Origin: Komagataella phaffii GS115
Taxonomy: Eukaryota > Ascomycota > Pichiomycetes > Pichiales > Pichiaceae
Direction of reading: 5' to 3'
Length of the DNA: 64,000 bases
Assembly: GCF_000027005.1 (NCBI RefSeq)
Contig: NC_012964.1
Location: 434,001 to 498,000, forward strand
Of the stretch, positions 8,707 through 18,767 are shown piece after piece. The position numbers and the translations under genes were made by a program. The stretch's first letter is position 1, and each line of letters opens with the position of its first letter. The notes below the pieces were generated by a model, which was not told the DNA's origin, searched no databases, and saw only the letters and a program-made list of their open reading frames with translations.

Positions 8707-10437
8707 ATGAGTTTGGTTGCACTTCATCAATTCGACTACATCTTTGCGATCGCCATGATGTTTGCATTCTTGGATGCATTCAACATCGGCGCAAATGATG
8801 TAGCAAACTCCTTTTCTTCATCAGTCTCCTCGAGATGTCTGAAATACTGGCAAGCGATGATCTTAGCTGCCATCATGGAATTTTTGGGTGCCGTCTTAGC
8901 TGGTGCCCGTGTCACTGACACTATTAGAAAGAGAATTATCAACGTTCACGCTTTCGACGACGACCCAGCCATGCTGATGTTGACCATGGCCACTGCCTTG
9001 GTCGGTTCTTCTGTCTGGTTGAGTATTGCCACTTATGTCAGAGCTCCTGTCTCCACCACTCATTCCATTGTTGGTGGTGTCATTGGTGCTGGTATCGCTG
9101 CTAAAGGTGCTGGTGAGATCCACTGGGGATGGAGTGGATTTGCCAAGATTGTTGCTTCTTGGTTCATCGCTCCATGTGTTGCTGGTGGATTCGCTTCCGT
9201 CCTTTTCCTCTTCTGTAAGTTCTCAATTTTGGAGAGAAAGCATGATGCCAGAAATGCCCTTCTGTTTGCTCCATGTATCGTCTTCTTGACTTTTGCTGTC
9301 CTGACAATGTTGATCGTCTGGAAGGGAGCTCCAAACTTGAACTTGGACGACCTTTCTACTGGTGCTACCGTCGGTTCTATCTTCGGTGTTGCTGGTGTTG
9401 CTACAATCATTTACATCACATTCTTTTTCCCATTCTTGAAAAGAAGAATTATCGATGAGGACTGGACCTTGAAATGGTACCAAGTTTTCTATGGTGTTAA
9501 GTACTGGTTCATGTCTAAAGACAGCATTCCTCCAAAGCCTGATAACTACGACTTTTTCATTGACTACTATGAAGGTAGACGTTACGAAGGAGGTGAACAA
9601 GACTCTGCTATTGTTGCCGATGCCAAAGAAGAAGCCACCATCGGTGAACTGAAATTGTCTGACAACAGCACATCCAACTCCAACGCTGATGAGAACAGAC
9701 TTGTACACGAGTCCAAGTTGGAGCCTAAGGAAGACACAAAGACTAAATGGAGTAAGTTGGTTAAGAGCCCAAAACAATGGCCATACCTTGCATGGTTGAT
9801 CATTTCTCATGGTTGGACTCAAGACGTTATCGCTTCTCAGAAGAATGGTGGTAGATTGGCTGGTGACTTGCAAGGAATGCACGGAAGAGCTAAGTACTAC
9901 TCCAACAAGGTTGAGCACATTTTCTCTTTATTCCAAGCTTTCACTGCTTGTACTATGTCCTTCGCCCACGGTTCCAACGATATCTCTAACGCTGCTGGTC
10001 CATTGTCTACTGTTTGGGTTGTTTATACCACTAACGACGTTGTTGCAGAGCCACCAATCTGGATTCTTTGTTACACTGCTGCTGCCCTGGTCCTTGGTGT
10101 CTGGATTTTCGGTTACAGACTGATGGCCAACTTGGGTAACAAATTGACTTTGCAATCCCCATCTCGTGGATTTGCTATCGAATTAGGAGCAGCTATCACC
10201 ACAGTTTTCGCCACTCAATTGGAGATTCCAATTTCCACCACCCAATGTGCCGTTGGTGCCACTGTCTTTGTTGGTTTATGTAACAGGGATGTCAGAGCTG
10301 TCAACTGGAGAATGGTTGCTTGGTGTTACCTTGGATGGGTTTTCACCTTGCCATGTGCTGGTTTGATCTCCGGTATCATCATGGGTATTATCATCAACGC
10401 TCCACAATGGGGAGGTCAATACGAATTGACTCCTTAG
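8707..10437 (+). CDS. PHO89: Pho89, Na+-coupled phosphate symporter (PiT family)
   Basis: A 576-residue plasma-membrane transporter of the PiT family, close in length to S. cerevisiae Pho89 (574). Both inverted PiT signature repeats are intact: GANDVANSF near residue 28 and AHGSNDISNAAGPLS near residue 420, each followed by a PISTTH-like element (APVSTTHSIVGGVIGAG and IPISTTQCAVGA). There are about 12 hydrophobic segments, split by a large polar loop at about 265-365. Codon choice is biased towards common yeast codons, suggesting strong expression when induced. The long promoter with E-boxes points to Pho4 control. Confidence 0.96.
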   Translation: MSLVALHQFDYIFAIAMMFAFLDAFNIGANDVANSFSSSVSSRCLKYWQAMILAAIMEFLGAVLAGARVTDTIRKRIINVHAFDDDPAMLMLTMATALVGSSVWLSIATYVRAPVSTTHSIVGGVIGAGIAAKGAGEIHWGWSGFAKIVASWFIAPCVAGGFASVLFLFCKFSILERKHDARNALLFAPCIVFLTFAVLTMLIVWKGAPNLNLDDLSTGATVGSIFGVAGVATIIYITFFFPFLKRRIIDEDWTLKWYQVFYGVKYWFMSKDSIPPKPDNYDFFIDYYEGRRYEGGEQDSAIVADAKEEATIGELKLSDNSTSNSNADENRLVHESKLEPKEDTKTKWSKLVKSPKQWPYLAWLIISHGWTQDVIASQKNGGRLAGDLQGMHGRAKYYSNKVEHIFSLFQAFTACTMSFAHGSNDISNAAGPLSTVWVVYTTNDVVAEPPIWILCYTAAALVLGVWIFGYRLMANLGNKLTLQSPSRGFAIELGAAITTVFATQLEIPISTTQCAVGATVFVGLCNRDVRAVNWRMVAWCYLGWVFTLPCAGLISGIIMGIIINAPQWGGQYELTP

Positions 10438-10571
10438 TTTTCTACTTTTGTATTTTATTTAATCAAGATATTGATCTTTTGAGGCCTGTGTAAATGTCTA
10501 AATCTCTTCTGACAAATATAGCAAATCGAGAAAGGGGTTTATTATAAATCGTCTTACCTAATACATCTGAG

Positions 10572-10579
10572 TATAAATA
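10572..10579 (+). promoter_or_regulatory. SRX1: TATA box of SRX1
   Basis: TATAAATA about 45 bases before the SRX1 ATG. The intergenic space after PHO89 is under 200 bases, so this is a compact promoter. No exact Yap1 site (TTACTAA) is seen in it. Confidence 0.55.
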
Positions 10580-10623
10580 AAAGCCGGGGGTAGATCTAAC
10601 TTTTCAGTTCCTTCATTGTTCCC

Positions 10624-11025
10624 ATGTCGCTTCAAACAAACAACCTTTCCAATATCCAGTACTTGCCCTTGTCGAGTATAAAGAGACCGATAACACCAGT
10701 ACTAGATTATGCTAAGATAGATGCCATGGAGTCAACACTTCGAGGTGTCCCTATGGCTTCGTCCACTTGCCCTAATATTTCAGAGATAACTGCCGGAGAG
10801 TTGCCTCCTATAGACGTTCTTTGTGTTAGACACGAGGGAAAAACCCACTATTTTGCATTCGGTGGGTGCCATCGTTTCCAAGCTTACGATAGAATGCAGC
10901 AAAAAGAAGGAGATGAGACAAATGAAAAATCTCCTGTACTGGTTCGATGCAAAGTGCTTCCAGCCACCGTTAAACAGTTGAAATTGTACCTAGGAGCTTC
11001 TGTTGAATCAGTTCTTAACGAGTAA
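10624..11025 (+). CDS. SRX1: Sulfiredoxin
   Basis: A 133-residue sulfiredoxin, the ATP-dependent enzyme that reduces hyperoxidised (sulfinic) 2-Cys peroxiredoxins. The catalytic signature FGGCHR is at 79-84, with the active cysteine at 82. The N-terminal block LSSIKRPITPVLDYAKIDAM is typical of the family. Length agrees with the yeast enzyme (127 aa). The final 11 bases overlap the 3' end of the convergent MRX8 frame. SRX1 lies near MDH1 here and also in S. cerevisiae (YKL086W/YKL085W), with MRX8 inserted between them. Confidence 0.96.
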   Translation: MSLQTNNLSNIQYLPLSSIKRPITPVLDYAKIDAMESTLRGVPMASSTCPNISEITAGELPPIDVLCVRHEGKTHYFAFGGCHRFQAYDRMQQKEGDETNEKSPVLVRCKVLPATVKQLKLYLGASVESVLNE

Positions 11026-11986
11026 ATCGACCGGAAATACCACTACTTAGCACGATGTTCAACTGGAGGTCGGAGATTCCACTGAGGGTCCGAGTGTTAT
11101 CGTCATTACAACTGACGAAATGCAAAGTTGGCCTCATCAATTTTGAGATTTGGGAAGTTTTCAATAGTTGTTCAACTATCTGATCACAATGAGTTCGCCT
11201 TTGAGCTGGAGAAATTTTGTCAACTTTATTGAACACCAAATCAAAACTGATTTTGCTCTCCACCAGTTGACTTAATATCATTTCATCAAACTCATTAATT
11301 CCAAGATGAGCATTCAATATTAGATAGATTTTTCTTAATTGCTGTCTTTCACGGATATACTGCATCGTAAGTTCGCCTTGCCACTGTTTTCCCTTCACGC
11401 CGTAGCCTGGCGAGTCAACTAAACGCACCACGTTTCCTATGTTATACGTATTAAGACATGGGGTAAGACCAGCAAATCTTTTCACTCTTGCCAGTGGTTT
11501 ATCTATCAACGAGTTGATAAGCGAAGACTTGCCCACATTACAACGTCCTAAAAATAGGACCTCTGGTAGATCCTTGTAGTCCCTGGGATCATAGATCGGA
11601 GTAATTTTTTTCTGGGGTTTACTTGCTTCTTCCACGTCTTGTTCAGCGTCAAACTCTTCAGCTTGACGGTTATGCGGAAGGTTCTTGAACTCATAAATAC
11701 TCCAGTCAAGTTTGAATCTGGCATTAGAAAATAGATTTGCTGTGTAGCTCTGAACTCGTTGGTCTGGCTTGATTATTTTTTGGGATAGACTGTGTTTCGG
11801 ATTGTATTTCAAGTTGAGGTCATTAGTTAGTGATTTGGGAGAGGCAATAGATTTTTTGGAGGCACTTTTAGATTGTTTGGTCGGGCCTTTATAAAGAGGT
11901 TTGGTTGTGGACTGCTTTGAAGAGCTCTTAGCTGGCTGGCTTAAAATACGAGAGATATTGACATTGCCCACATATTTTTCCTTCAT
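11015..11986 (-). CDS. MRX8: Mitochondrial EngB/YihA-type GTPase Mrx8
   Basis: A 323-residue GTPase of the TrmE-Era-EngA-EngB superfamily, EngB/YsxC branch. These proteins act in large-subunit ribosome assembly; the yeast mitochondrial member is Mrx8. Motifs: G1 GRCNVGKS (147-154), a threonine in FAGLTPCLN for G2, G3 DSPG (191-194), and G4 NKVD (253-256). The first 130 residues are basic and Ser/Lys-rich, consistent with a mitochondrial targeting region plus linker. The start is the ATG at 11986. The coding end overlaps SRX1 by 11 bases tail to tail. A perfect heat-shock element lies about 160 bases upstream. Confidence 0.88.
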   Translation of the reverse strand: MKEKYVGNVNISRILSQPAKSSSKQSTTKPLYKGPTKQSKSASKKSIASPKSLTNDLNLKYNPKHSLSQKIIKPDQRVQSYTANLFSNARFKLDWSIYEFKNLPHNRQAEEFDAEQDVEEASKPQKKITPIYDPRDYKDLPEVLFLGRCNVGKSSLINSLIDKPLARVKRFAGLTPCLNTYNIGNVVRLVDSPGYGVKGKQWQGELTMQYIRERQQLRKIYLILNAHLGINEFDEMILSQLVESKISFDLVFNKVDKISPAQRRTHCDQIVEQLLKTSQISKLMRPTLHFVSCNDDNTRTLSGISDLQLNIVLSSGISGRFTR

Positions 11987-12661
11987 GAAGGAGATGAGGT
12001 GAAATATTCTTTAGTAATCTAGCAGGGAATTCTTGGAAGGGTAATTTAGACGGAAGACGTCATCTTGCGGAAGGGTGAAACATTCCAAGCAGAGTGCTGG
12101 TTCCGAGATTCTCCGCTCCTGTAGAAACCTTCAACCTTCCAACATTAGAACCTTCGCGAATAGACTCCCTATCCAATCACGTTTCTCCGTTTCAAGGAAG
12201 TAGCCTGGGTGTCCGGTACGCCAAAAAAAAAAAGGCCTCACCGGAACTTGACAATTTCATTCATTTTAGCTCAGCCTTACAACAGATTCACCAGTCCATA
12301 CTGCTCTGCCATCTGCCAATTATAGTCTCCGAGAAAAAAAAAACATCATGCTTTTCACTGTATTTCTTCCTTTTATCCACACCCCCAACCGATCAACCCT
12401 GCTTCACGTCCTCCTCGGAAGTGGTGCTGCATTGGGCCCGTTTTTAGTTTGTTCCCCCACACTGAGATGAACAACCCGACTCTCGGTTCTCAATTGCGCA
12501 TAAACGTCACTTTGAATAGTCTCGCTAAAGTACCGGATATAGCTCGGCTACACCTCGTATTACCCCGTAACTATCTGTCGGAGCCGACCCCTTGATTCAC
12601 ATTATATATATCGTCGACAACTTCCACTATTCTCCAACCCTCAACCATTATAATCCCTTCA
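11987..12661. promoter_or_regulatory. Divergent MRX8/MDH1 intergenic region
   Basis: Holds the heat-shock element, a CCAAT word near 12172, A-runs near 12223 and 12335, a TATATATAT box at 12603-12611 about 50 bases before the MDH1 ATG, and CT-rich leader sequence. An open frame over 12094-12447 starts with GTG, is low in complexity and is not called. Confidence 0.5.
12148..12160. promoter_or_regulatory. Three-unit heat-shock element (GAAnnTTCnnGAA)
   Basis: GAA at 12148-12150, TTC at 12153-12155 and GAA at 12158-12160 form a perfect three-unit HSE for Hsf1. It is 162 bases from the MRX8 start and about 500 from the MDH1 start, so MRX8 is the likelier target. Confidence 0.55.
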
Positions 12662-13666
12662 ATGTTGTCCACAATTGCCAAGCGTCAATTCTCCTCCTCT
12701 GCCTCTACTGCCTACAAGGTTGCCGTTCTTGGTGCCGCTGGTGGAATTGGTCAGCCTTTGTCGTTGCTGATGAAGTTGAACCACAAGGTTACTGACTTAG
12801 CCCTGTATGACATCCGTTTGGCTCCAGGTGTAGCCGCTGATGTATCCCACATCCCAACCAACTCCACCGTCACCGGTTACACTCCTGAAGATAATGGTTT
12901 GGAAAAGACACTGACGGGAGCTGATCTGGTCATCATTCCAGCTGGTGTCCCAAGAAAGCCAGGTATGACCAGAGACGATCTGTTCAACACCAATGCTTCT
13001 ATTGTCAGAGATTTGGCCAAAGCTGTTGGTGACTACAGTCCTAGTGCTGCGGTTGCTATTATTTCTAACCCAGTTAACTCCACTGTTCCAATTGTTGCTG
13101 AGGTCTTGAAGTCCAAGGGTGTCTACAACCCAAAGAAGCTATTCGGTGTCACCACTTTGGATGTTCTGAGAGCCTCTCGTTTCTTGTCTCAAGTGCAAGG
13201 TACCAACCCAGCCAGTGAGCCAGTCACTGTTGTTGGTGGTCACTCAGGTGTCACTATTGTTCCTCTGCTGTCTCAATCTAAGCACAAGGACTTGCCAAAG
13301 GACACTTACGACGCTCTGGTCCACCGTATCCAATTTGGTGGTGATGAGGTTGTCAAGGCCAAAGATGGTGCTGGATCTGCTACGCTGTCTATGGCTCAGG
13401 CCGGTGCTAGATTTGCCAGCTCCGTGTTGAACGGTTTGGCCGGTGAGAATGATGTCGTTGAGCCATCTTTCGTCGACTCTCCATTGTTCAAGGATGAGGG
13501 TATTGAATTCTTCTCCTCCAAGGTTACTTTGGGTCCAGAGGGTGTCAAGACCATCCATGGTTTGGGAGAATTGTCTGCTGCTGAAGAGGAGATGATCACA
13601 ACTGCCAAGGAGACTTTGGCCAAGAACATCGCTAAGGGTCAAGAGTTTGTTAAGCAAAACCCATAA
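12662..13666 (+). CDS. MDH1: Mitochondrial malate dehydrogenase
   Basis: A 334-residue NAD-dependent malate dehydrogenase of the TCA cycle. The N-terminus ([16 protein letters not shown]) is a classical mitochondrial presequence. The Rossmann glycine motif is GAAGGIG (24-30). Substrate-binding arginines are in [14 protein letters not shown] (95-108), and the catalytic histidine is in GGHSGV (His194). The C-terminus has no peroxisomal signal, so this is the mitochondrial rather than the peroxisomal isozyme. Codon use is strongly biased, as expected for an abundant enzyme. It neighbours SRX1 in S. cerevisiae too. Confidence 0.96.
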   Translation: MLSTIAKRQFSSSASTAYKVAVLGAAGGIGQPLSLLMKLNHKVTDLALYDIRLAPGVAADVSHIPTNSTVTGYTPEDNGLEKTLTGADLVIIPAGVPRKPGMTRDDLFNTNASIVRDLAKAVGDYSPSAAVAIISNPVNSTVPIVAEVLKSKGVYNPKKLFGVTTLDVLRASRFLSQVQGTNPASEPVTVVGGHSGVTIVPLLSQSKHKDLPKDTYDALVHRIQFGGDEVVKAKDGAGSATLSMAQAGARFASSVLNGLAGENDVVEPSFVDSPLFKDEGIEFFSSKVTLGPEGVKTIHGLGELSAAEEEMITTAKETLAKNIAKGQEFVKQNP

Positions 13667-14274
13667 GTTTGATTATATGTACTTAGATTATTTTTCAATG
13701 AAATGAATGAGATTTGGAGATCCTGGGTGACGATATTGAACGTAGTCAAACAGCTAATTTTTTTTCTTTTTTCCCTTCAAAATGAGCACAGTAACCATAG
13801 TTCCTTGCAGAGCACTCACAAAAGTGTTGAGTAGTTGGTTACCAAGTACATTTCTGGGGCAACCGGTTTAGTATCTAGTGGGAGATTAGCCCACTCGTTA
13901 ACAGCACTAGGGTATTTTTAGACCCCCTATCTGGGCTATGATTCGGGTTAGCTCCAGCAGCTTCCCCATAGAGCGCAGTCTAGCAAGAAGTCTTGTCATG
14001 TAGACCCCTCTGCTCCGTGCTGTAATTATGCGGTGAAAGTGCTTTATCCGATAGACTCCTCAGTCCTTTCACCCTCACTCATGCTCCTCCTAGTAACAAC
14101 GAATCTAAAATCCTCATCTGAAATTTCCCAATCAGGAAATCTTGGTCTCATTTTGCTCTCATCACCAAACTTCACTCGGCACCGCCAAACCAATTCTCTT
14201 CAATTAGAGCTCCATATACGATTGGCGCATTTAGTTCAGTGTATGTCCCCTCTACTCATATCTTACTGCTAATC
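13667..14274 (+). promoter_or_regulatory. Intergenic region, promoter of the C2H2 factor
   Basis: About 600 bases without a supported gene. Two CCCCT words (stress-response elements) sit near 13923 and 14006. A 30-codon frame near 13782 follows a T-rich stretch and is judged chance. A GTG at 14239 lies in the open frame of the next gene but the ATG at 14275 is preferred. Confidence 0.4.
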
Positions 14275-15840
14275 ATGACATCCCCACCACATAATCCTTT
14301 GGCCAAAATTAACCAGTGGAAGGACTCAGCTTGGTCTCACATGAGCACGAAGCTTCACGTCAACTCCTCAAGTCCCATAAATGACGAGATCCTGGACTTT
14401 GACGACCAGGTAACTCAGTCCCCTCATGACACACACATAGATCCAGACAACTCATTGTGCTTCAAAGATACCACCACCGAGCTGGATGTGACTTTGGACG
14501 ATTTCGACATGAGCGTGGATACATCTGACATCGTCGCTCACGCGTTACCTATGGAATCAGATTTCGATCCAGCGGGCGGTGGTGATGATGATGGTGGTGG
14601 TGGCGGTGTAGCTGGAGATGAATATACTAGCAACAATGAGCCGCTCCACAACCAGGACCACGATCATGTCCATCCCCACGATCATCTCCATCACCATGAC
14701 CATGCCCATCACGACCACCATAGTGACAATCTTCACTCACACAATGTTCATCCTTTCCAAATAAGTCAATCGAACTCCAGTTCAACCATCTCATCGTTTG
14801 ACTCCTCGGCACCGACTTACTCAGACACTTTACCCACAAATTCTCTACCCAGTTCCATGTCACCTTCCAACACAAGAACCCCGGCTAGACGCCGCTCGGT
14901 GTCAGCCACGCCGCAGACAGCCTCGCACGGGTTCCACCAACAGCCGCTTGTAATGCCGCAATATCAGACTCCCATCAAGAAGACTGATTCTTTGACGCCG
15001 AGACGGCTGAAAAGTCGTTCATTATCCCGGCTGTCCCTGGATCATCTGAGGTCTCCTGCAGGAAATCCTTTTTACACACCGCCGGCCTTTTTATCTCCCA
15101 AGCTAGAGAGTCCTTACAGTTCAAGAGATACGCCGCAACAGGAGGTAGTGATGATTTCTCCGTCACAGCTCTCTCTATCACTGAATCGCAAGTCACGTTC
15201 CTTCACAGCTCCAGCTGGGATACCGAAGAAGCTTCGTACGGCCCCATCTTTTTCTTTTGCAGATTTACCTCCACAGCCTTTACCACAATCTCATAGTATG
15301 TACCATGTTCAAGGTGGTTCGCATAATTCTGTACCAAAATCGGCCCCAGCGGCCTTCAATAGCATGCAAAGATCCAGGTCTTCTACAAATCTATCGGCAA
15401 TTGCCCTTAGTAAAGAGTCTTCGCTCTCCCGGCGGAACGTAACTGCCTTAGAGACACCTTTCCAGGTCCGACAAACGAGCCAGCAACTTCAAAAAGCCTC
15501 CACAGTACCAAATATGCATTCAGAAGTGAACATGACCGTTCCAGAACATAGAGAAGTGTTTCATGAGGAGATCGAGGACACTGACAAGGTGAAGGAGATT
15601 GAAGAAGAGAAAAAGAAGAAGAAATTCAGCTGTCCCGTATGCCACGCCAGGTTTCAAAGACCAGAGCATGTTAAGAGGCACATGAGGTCGCATTCAAGTG
15701 AAAAACCTTTTGTCTGTCCAGAGGAAGGTTGTGGTACCCGATTTAACAGAAAGGATAACTTGAAGGCACATCTAAAGAAAATCCATAGTCTGCATAAGAA
15801 CCAGGTGAACCAAAAAGTAGATGGTAAAGAATATGAGTAA
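14275..15840 (+). CDS. C2H2 zinc-finger transcription factor, Mot3 candidate by position
   Basis: A 521-residue regulator with two C2H2 fingers near the C-terminus (about 451-505): CPVC...HVKRHMRSH and CPEEGC...[10 protein letters not shown], the second having a C-x4-C spacing. A histidine/aspartate-rich run (about residues 128-160) follows a polyglycine patch. The middle is Ser/Pro-rich with many RRxS sites, suggesting kinase input. An acidic-Lys stretch precedes the fingers. It is convergent with TVP18, and in S. cerevisiae the partner in that position is the two-finger factor MOT3 (YMR070W). I cannot confirm orthology from the fingers alone; other stress-type C2H2 factors are possible. Confidence 0.7.
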   Translation: MTSPPHNPLAKINQWKDSAWSHMSTKLHVNSSSPINDEILDFDDQVTQSPHDTHIDPDNSLCFKDTTTELDVTLDDFDMSVDTSDIVAHALPMESDFDPAGGGDDDGGGGGVAGDEYTSNNEPLHNQDHDHVHPHDHLHHHDHAHHDHHSDNLHSHNVHPFQISQSNSSSTISSFDSSAPTYSDTLPTNSLPSSMSPSNTRTPARRRSVSATPQTASHGFHQQPLVMPQYQTPIKKTDSLTPRRLKSRSLSRLSLDHLRSPAGNPFYTPPAFLSPKLESPYSSRDTPQQEVVMISPSQLSLSLNRKSRSFTAPAGIPKKLRTAPSFSFADLPPQPLPQSHSMYHVQGGSHNSVPKSAPAAFNSMQRSRSSTNLSAIALSKESSLSRRNVTALETPFQVRQTSQQLQKASTVPNMHSEVNMTVPEHREVFHEEIEDTDKVKEIEEEKKKKKFSCPVCHARFQRPEHVKRHMRSHSSEKPFVCPEEGCGTRFNRKDNLKAHLKKIHSLHKNQVNQKVDGKEYE

Positions 15841-15956
15841 ATAAGATTACTGTACTTAGATTTAAATTTGTTTTTGAATTCTTAACACATTCGTATTCGG
15901 TTTTTTCCTCCTTTCGTTGCAGAGAGGAAGCTTGCTGGGAGTTGTATTAGCCATTT

Positions 15957-16454
15957 CTAAAGAATGTTACGTACAACAGCTTCCGCTGGCAGTGCCTCAA
16001 CATCAAAGTCACCAACAACGTTGGAATTACGGAACTCTTGATGTGCCAATGCAGCATAGCCATAACAAGCTGCTGACAGGGTGAAAAGGGAGGCCACAAC
16101 GATCAATGAGGTGGCTTGTACGATTATTGATAGCCATTGAACCAGGGCCATACCGGCATAGAAACCAGCCCTAGGCCAATTCTGCTTGAATCGATTTATA
16201 AATTCGATGAAATTAGCACTCATAGGGCAGATCTTCAACAAGAATGGAACTTCAACAAAGACAACCACTAAACCTTGCACAATGGAGATAATAGAGAATA
16301 ATATCACCAAGCTGAAGTGGAAGATATTCGCAATTCCCAACGCTAAACAGAAAAAAATATTGATAATGGCAATCCATTGGCCGTAAATACTAAAGTTTCT
16401 GGATTTAAAGTCCTCTCCAAGGCCTTTAAAGTTCAAGTAGTCTGTGAAAGCCAT
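15957..16454 (-). CDS. TVP18: Tvp18, Golgi membrane protein
   Basis: A 165-residue protein with four hydrophobic segments (about 25-45, 48-72, 97-118, 120-140), matching the Tvp18 family (167 aa in S. cerevisiae) found in Tlg2-containing late Golgi vesicles. Highly conserved stretches are LGEDFKSRNFSIYGQW, LALGIANIFH, VEVPFLLKICPMSANFIEFI and HQEFRN. Its biochemical role is unknown. It is convergent with the zinc-finger gene. Confidence 0.94.
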   Translation of the reverse strand: MAFTDYLNFKGLGEDFKSRNFSIYGQWIAIINIFFCLALGIANIFHFSLVILFSIISIVQGLVVVFVEVPFLLKICPMSANFIEFINRFKQNWPRAGFYAGMALVQWLSIIVQATSLIVVASLFTLSAACYGYAALAHQEFRNSNVVGDFDVEALPAEAVVRNIL

Positions 16455-16718
16455 GTCCTCGTGTCTGTTTGGTTTGAAAGAGAGGCTTTTGACCAGATGG
16501 CCTTAGAACAATAGTGCACATCATTCGCGAACCTTCCCCATTAAAGCTGTATGATAGGTGTCAGGATTAAAGGGAGTACTTCTTTATCAAGTTGCCCACT
16601 TTTGACAAGTTACTTCTATTGCCATAACAGATCTTTTGGAGAGCTCTCACACTTTCCCATTGTTTAATTTCCTCTATTTGATCACCGTCTTCTAGTTAGG
16701 CTTTCGACCTGCTTTTTC

Positions 16719-18740
16719 ATGTCTCGAGGAAATGATTCAGATAGTGATGATTCTCTCACTAATTCACTAGAGAAAGTTGGACGCTTCACTTTGCCAACGT
16801 TGTCTTTGTCCTTGGATACCGCTGGGTATCAGAGTTATATCTCGGAAAGAAGAAACAAAGTCAACCACCTTATCAATGATTTGACCAGGGGATTTTCAAT
16901 GCAAAGGGCTCTGGAGAGATTTCAGCCTGTCACAGATATCCTCAATGAGAATATCAACCTTGTCCTGGACGCCGAACATGATGACCATGAGAATGAAGAG
17001 GAAAGCATTGTTGATCCACCTGGAGTCACCAAAGCAAAGGAGCGCCAACAGCCTGTTATCGAGGATTTAGTTCTCCCCCAGGATTTCAATCGGAATCGGT
17101 CAACGTCAACCACCCTACGTACTCCAGTTCGATCTCGTTCTAATACCCAGCAAGACACATTCAAAAAACTCTATGACGAGATCAAGATCATTAATGGGGC
17201 AAGTCTAAACGATGATGCTTTTCTGAGGAAAAAAATTAAATTGATATTGGGTCTTCCTACGATCACTGACAAACAAAAGTCTCTTTTGGTACAGAAACTA
17301 ATGTCTAAATCGTATTTTGAGCAACAGCAGAAACGCCTTAATAGAGAGAATGCAAATATGAACAATTCCGATACAGAGGACTCATATGACGACTCGGATT
17401 CAGATGAGGGTGAAGATGAAGTCATTCTAACTGTTAATGATAAAAAACCCTCTTATCATGACGAATCGGCTCAGATTTTTGGTTGCACTCACTATCAGAC
17501 AAATTGTAAGCTAGAATGCTCTGTGTGCAACCGTTGGTTTCCATGTAAGTTTTGCCACGACGAAGTGGTGAAAGATCACCAATTGATGAGAAATGAAACG
17601 AAACACGTACTCTGCATGTTCTGTGGAACGCCCCAGGCGCCATCTCAATATTGCATAGAAGAAACTTGTGGCAACATGTTAGCCTGTTATTACTGTGATA
17701 AATGTAAGTTATTCGACAATAATGCCGAAAAGGATATTTATCACTGCGATGACTGTGGAATATGCAGGTTGGGCTTAGGGCTGAACCAAGACTACTTTCA
17801 TTGTAGAGGCTGTAATGCCTGTATCTCAATAGATTTGAAGAACCAACACAAATGCATAGAAAATTCCACCCATTCAAATTGCTCCATATGTGGTGAGTAC
17901 ATGTTTAGTTCCACGAAACCTGTCGTGTTCATGTCCTGTGGGCATGCAATTCATCAAAATTGTTATGATGAGTACACACGGCATAATTACAAATGTCCAG
18001 TCTGTCAAAGGTCGATTGTAAATATGGATGCACAATTCAGAGTATTGGACACTGAGATATCCGAAAGACCCCTTCCTCTGCCATTTGGCAACTGGGAGTG
18101 CATAATAAAGTGCAACGACTGCGGTGCTAAATCAAAGACCAAATATCATATTTTAGGGTTGAAATGTGACAACTGTAAAAGTTACAACACTTCCCAGTTG
18201 CGGTTGATTAAACCTGAACTTAAGAGCCAGTACGATGATTACGAGTCCAGTAAGAGCCCCAAAGTGGACCTTCGATCCAGTTTCGTTCATAACTCACTTA
18301 ACACCAACTTTCAATATGATCAAGTTGATACCAGCGAGTATGTTGCAGATGTAGAAGATGCAGATTATGATGGCGACCAAACTGAAACAATCGGGAGTCA
18401 TTTTGCTGCCACTTTAAATCGTTTCACCAATTCATCTCTTTCGGACACTGCACAGAGATTCATAAACGATAGACTCAATCTATTAACTAGAAAACAATCA
18501 AACTCTAGCGCAGACGAATCCATGGATGAAGACTACGTGGACAGCTTTATCCGAATACGGAACAACTTCGACAGATATACGTCTATAGGGGATGCTTTCA
18601 GAGATTGGTTGGAATCTGCCAAAGAAAGCTTTAGCGTCAATGGCACGGATTTTGAGTACCCAAACACCTCAGCCTACGAGTCTGAACCTGACACCATGAT
18701 AGGGGCTAATAATAGCGATGATAATTTTGGGGGGTTTTAG
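16719..18740 (+). CDS. RCHY1/Pirh2-type RING E3 with CHY and CTCHY zinc fingers
   Basis: A 673-residue protein with the full Pirh2 zinc array: CHY finger (about 256-320, starting GCTHYQTNC), CTCHY finger (about 325-380) and RING-H2 (388-429: CSIC, CGHAIH, CPVC), then a C-terminal zinc ribbon (CNDCGAKS...CDNC, about 462-490). The domain order is diagnostic of RING-CHY ubiquitin ligases. The N-terminal 250 residues are Ser-rich with an acidic patch and a basic helix; the C-terminal 170 are acidic and low in complexity. The human protein has only about 260 residues, so both flanks are lineage extensions. I know of no clear S. cerevisiae ortholog. Confidence 0.88.
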   Translation: MSRGNDSDSDDSLTNSLEKVGRFTLPTLSLSLDTAGYQSYISERRNKVNHLINDLTRGFSMQRALERFQPVTDILNENINLVLDAEHDDHENEEESIVDPPGVTKAKERQQPVIEDLVLPQDFNRNRSTSTTLRTPVRSRSNTQQDTFKKLYDEIKIINGASLNDDAFLRKKIKLILGLPTITDKQKSLLVQKLMSKSYFEQQQKRLNRENANMNNSDTEDSYDDSDSDEGEDEVILTVNDKKPSYHDESAQIFGCTHYQTNCKLECSVCNRWFPCKFCHDEVVKDHQLMRNETKHVLCMFCGTPQAPSQYCIEETCGNMLACYYCDKCKLFDNNAEKDIYHCDDCGICRLGLGLNQDYFHCRGCNACISIDLKNQHKCIENSTHSNCSICGEYMFSSTKPVVFMSCGHAIHQNCYDEYTRHNYKCPVCQRSIVNMDAQFRVLDTEISERPLPLPFGNWECIIKCNDCGAKSKTKYHILGLKCDNCKSYNTSQLRLIKPELKSQYDDYESSKSPKVDLRSSFVHNSLNTNFQYDQVDTSEYVADVEDADYDGDQTETIGSHFAATLNRFTNSSLSDTAQRFINDRLNLLTRKQSNSSADESMDEDYVDSFIRIRNNFDRYTSIGDAFRDWLESAKESFSVNGTDFEYPNTSAYESEPDTMIGANNSDDNFGGF

Positions 18741-18767
18741 ATTATAAATACATGATATACTATAAAA

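Noticed and set aside
12094..12447. A 117-codon plus-strand frame upstream of MDH1
   Set aside because: GTG start, low-complexity Lys/Ser/Phe content driven by A-runs and CT-rich sequence, no family resemblance, and it covers the MDH1 promoter.
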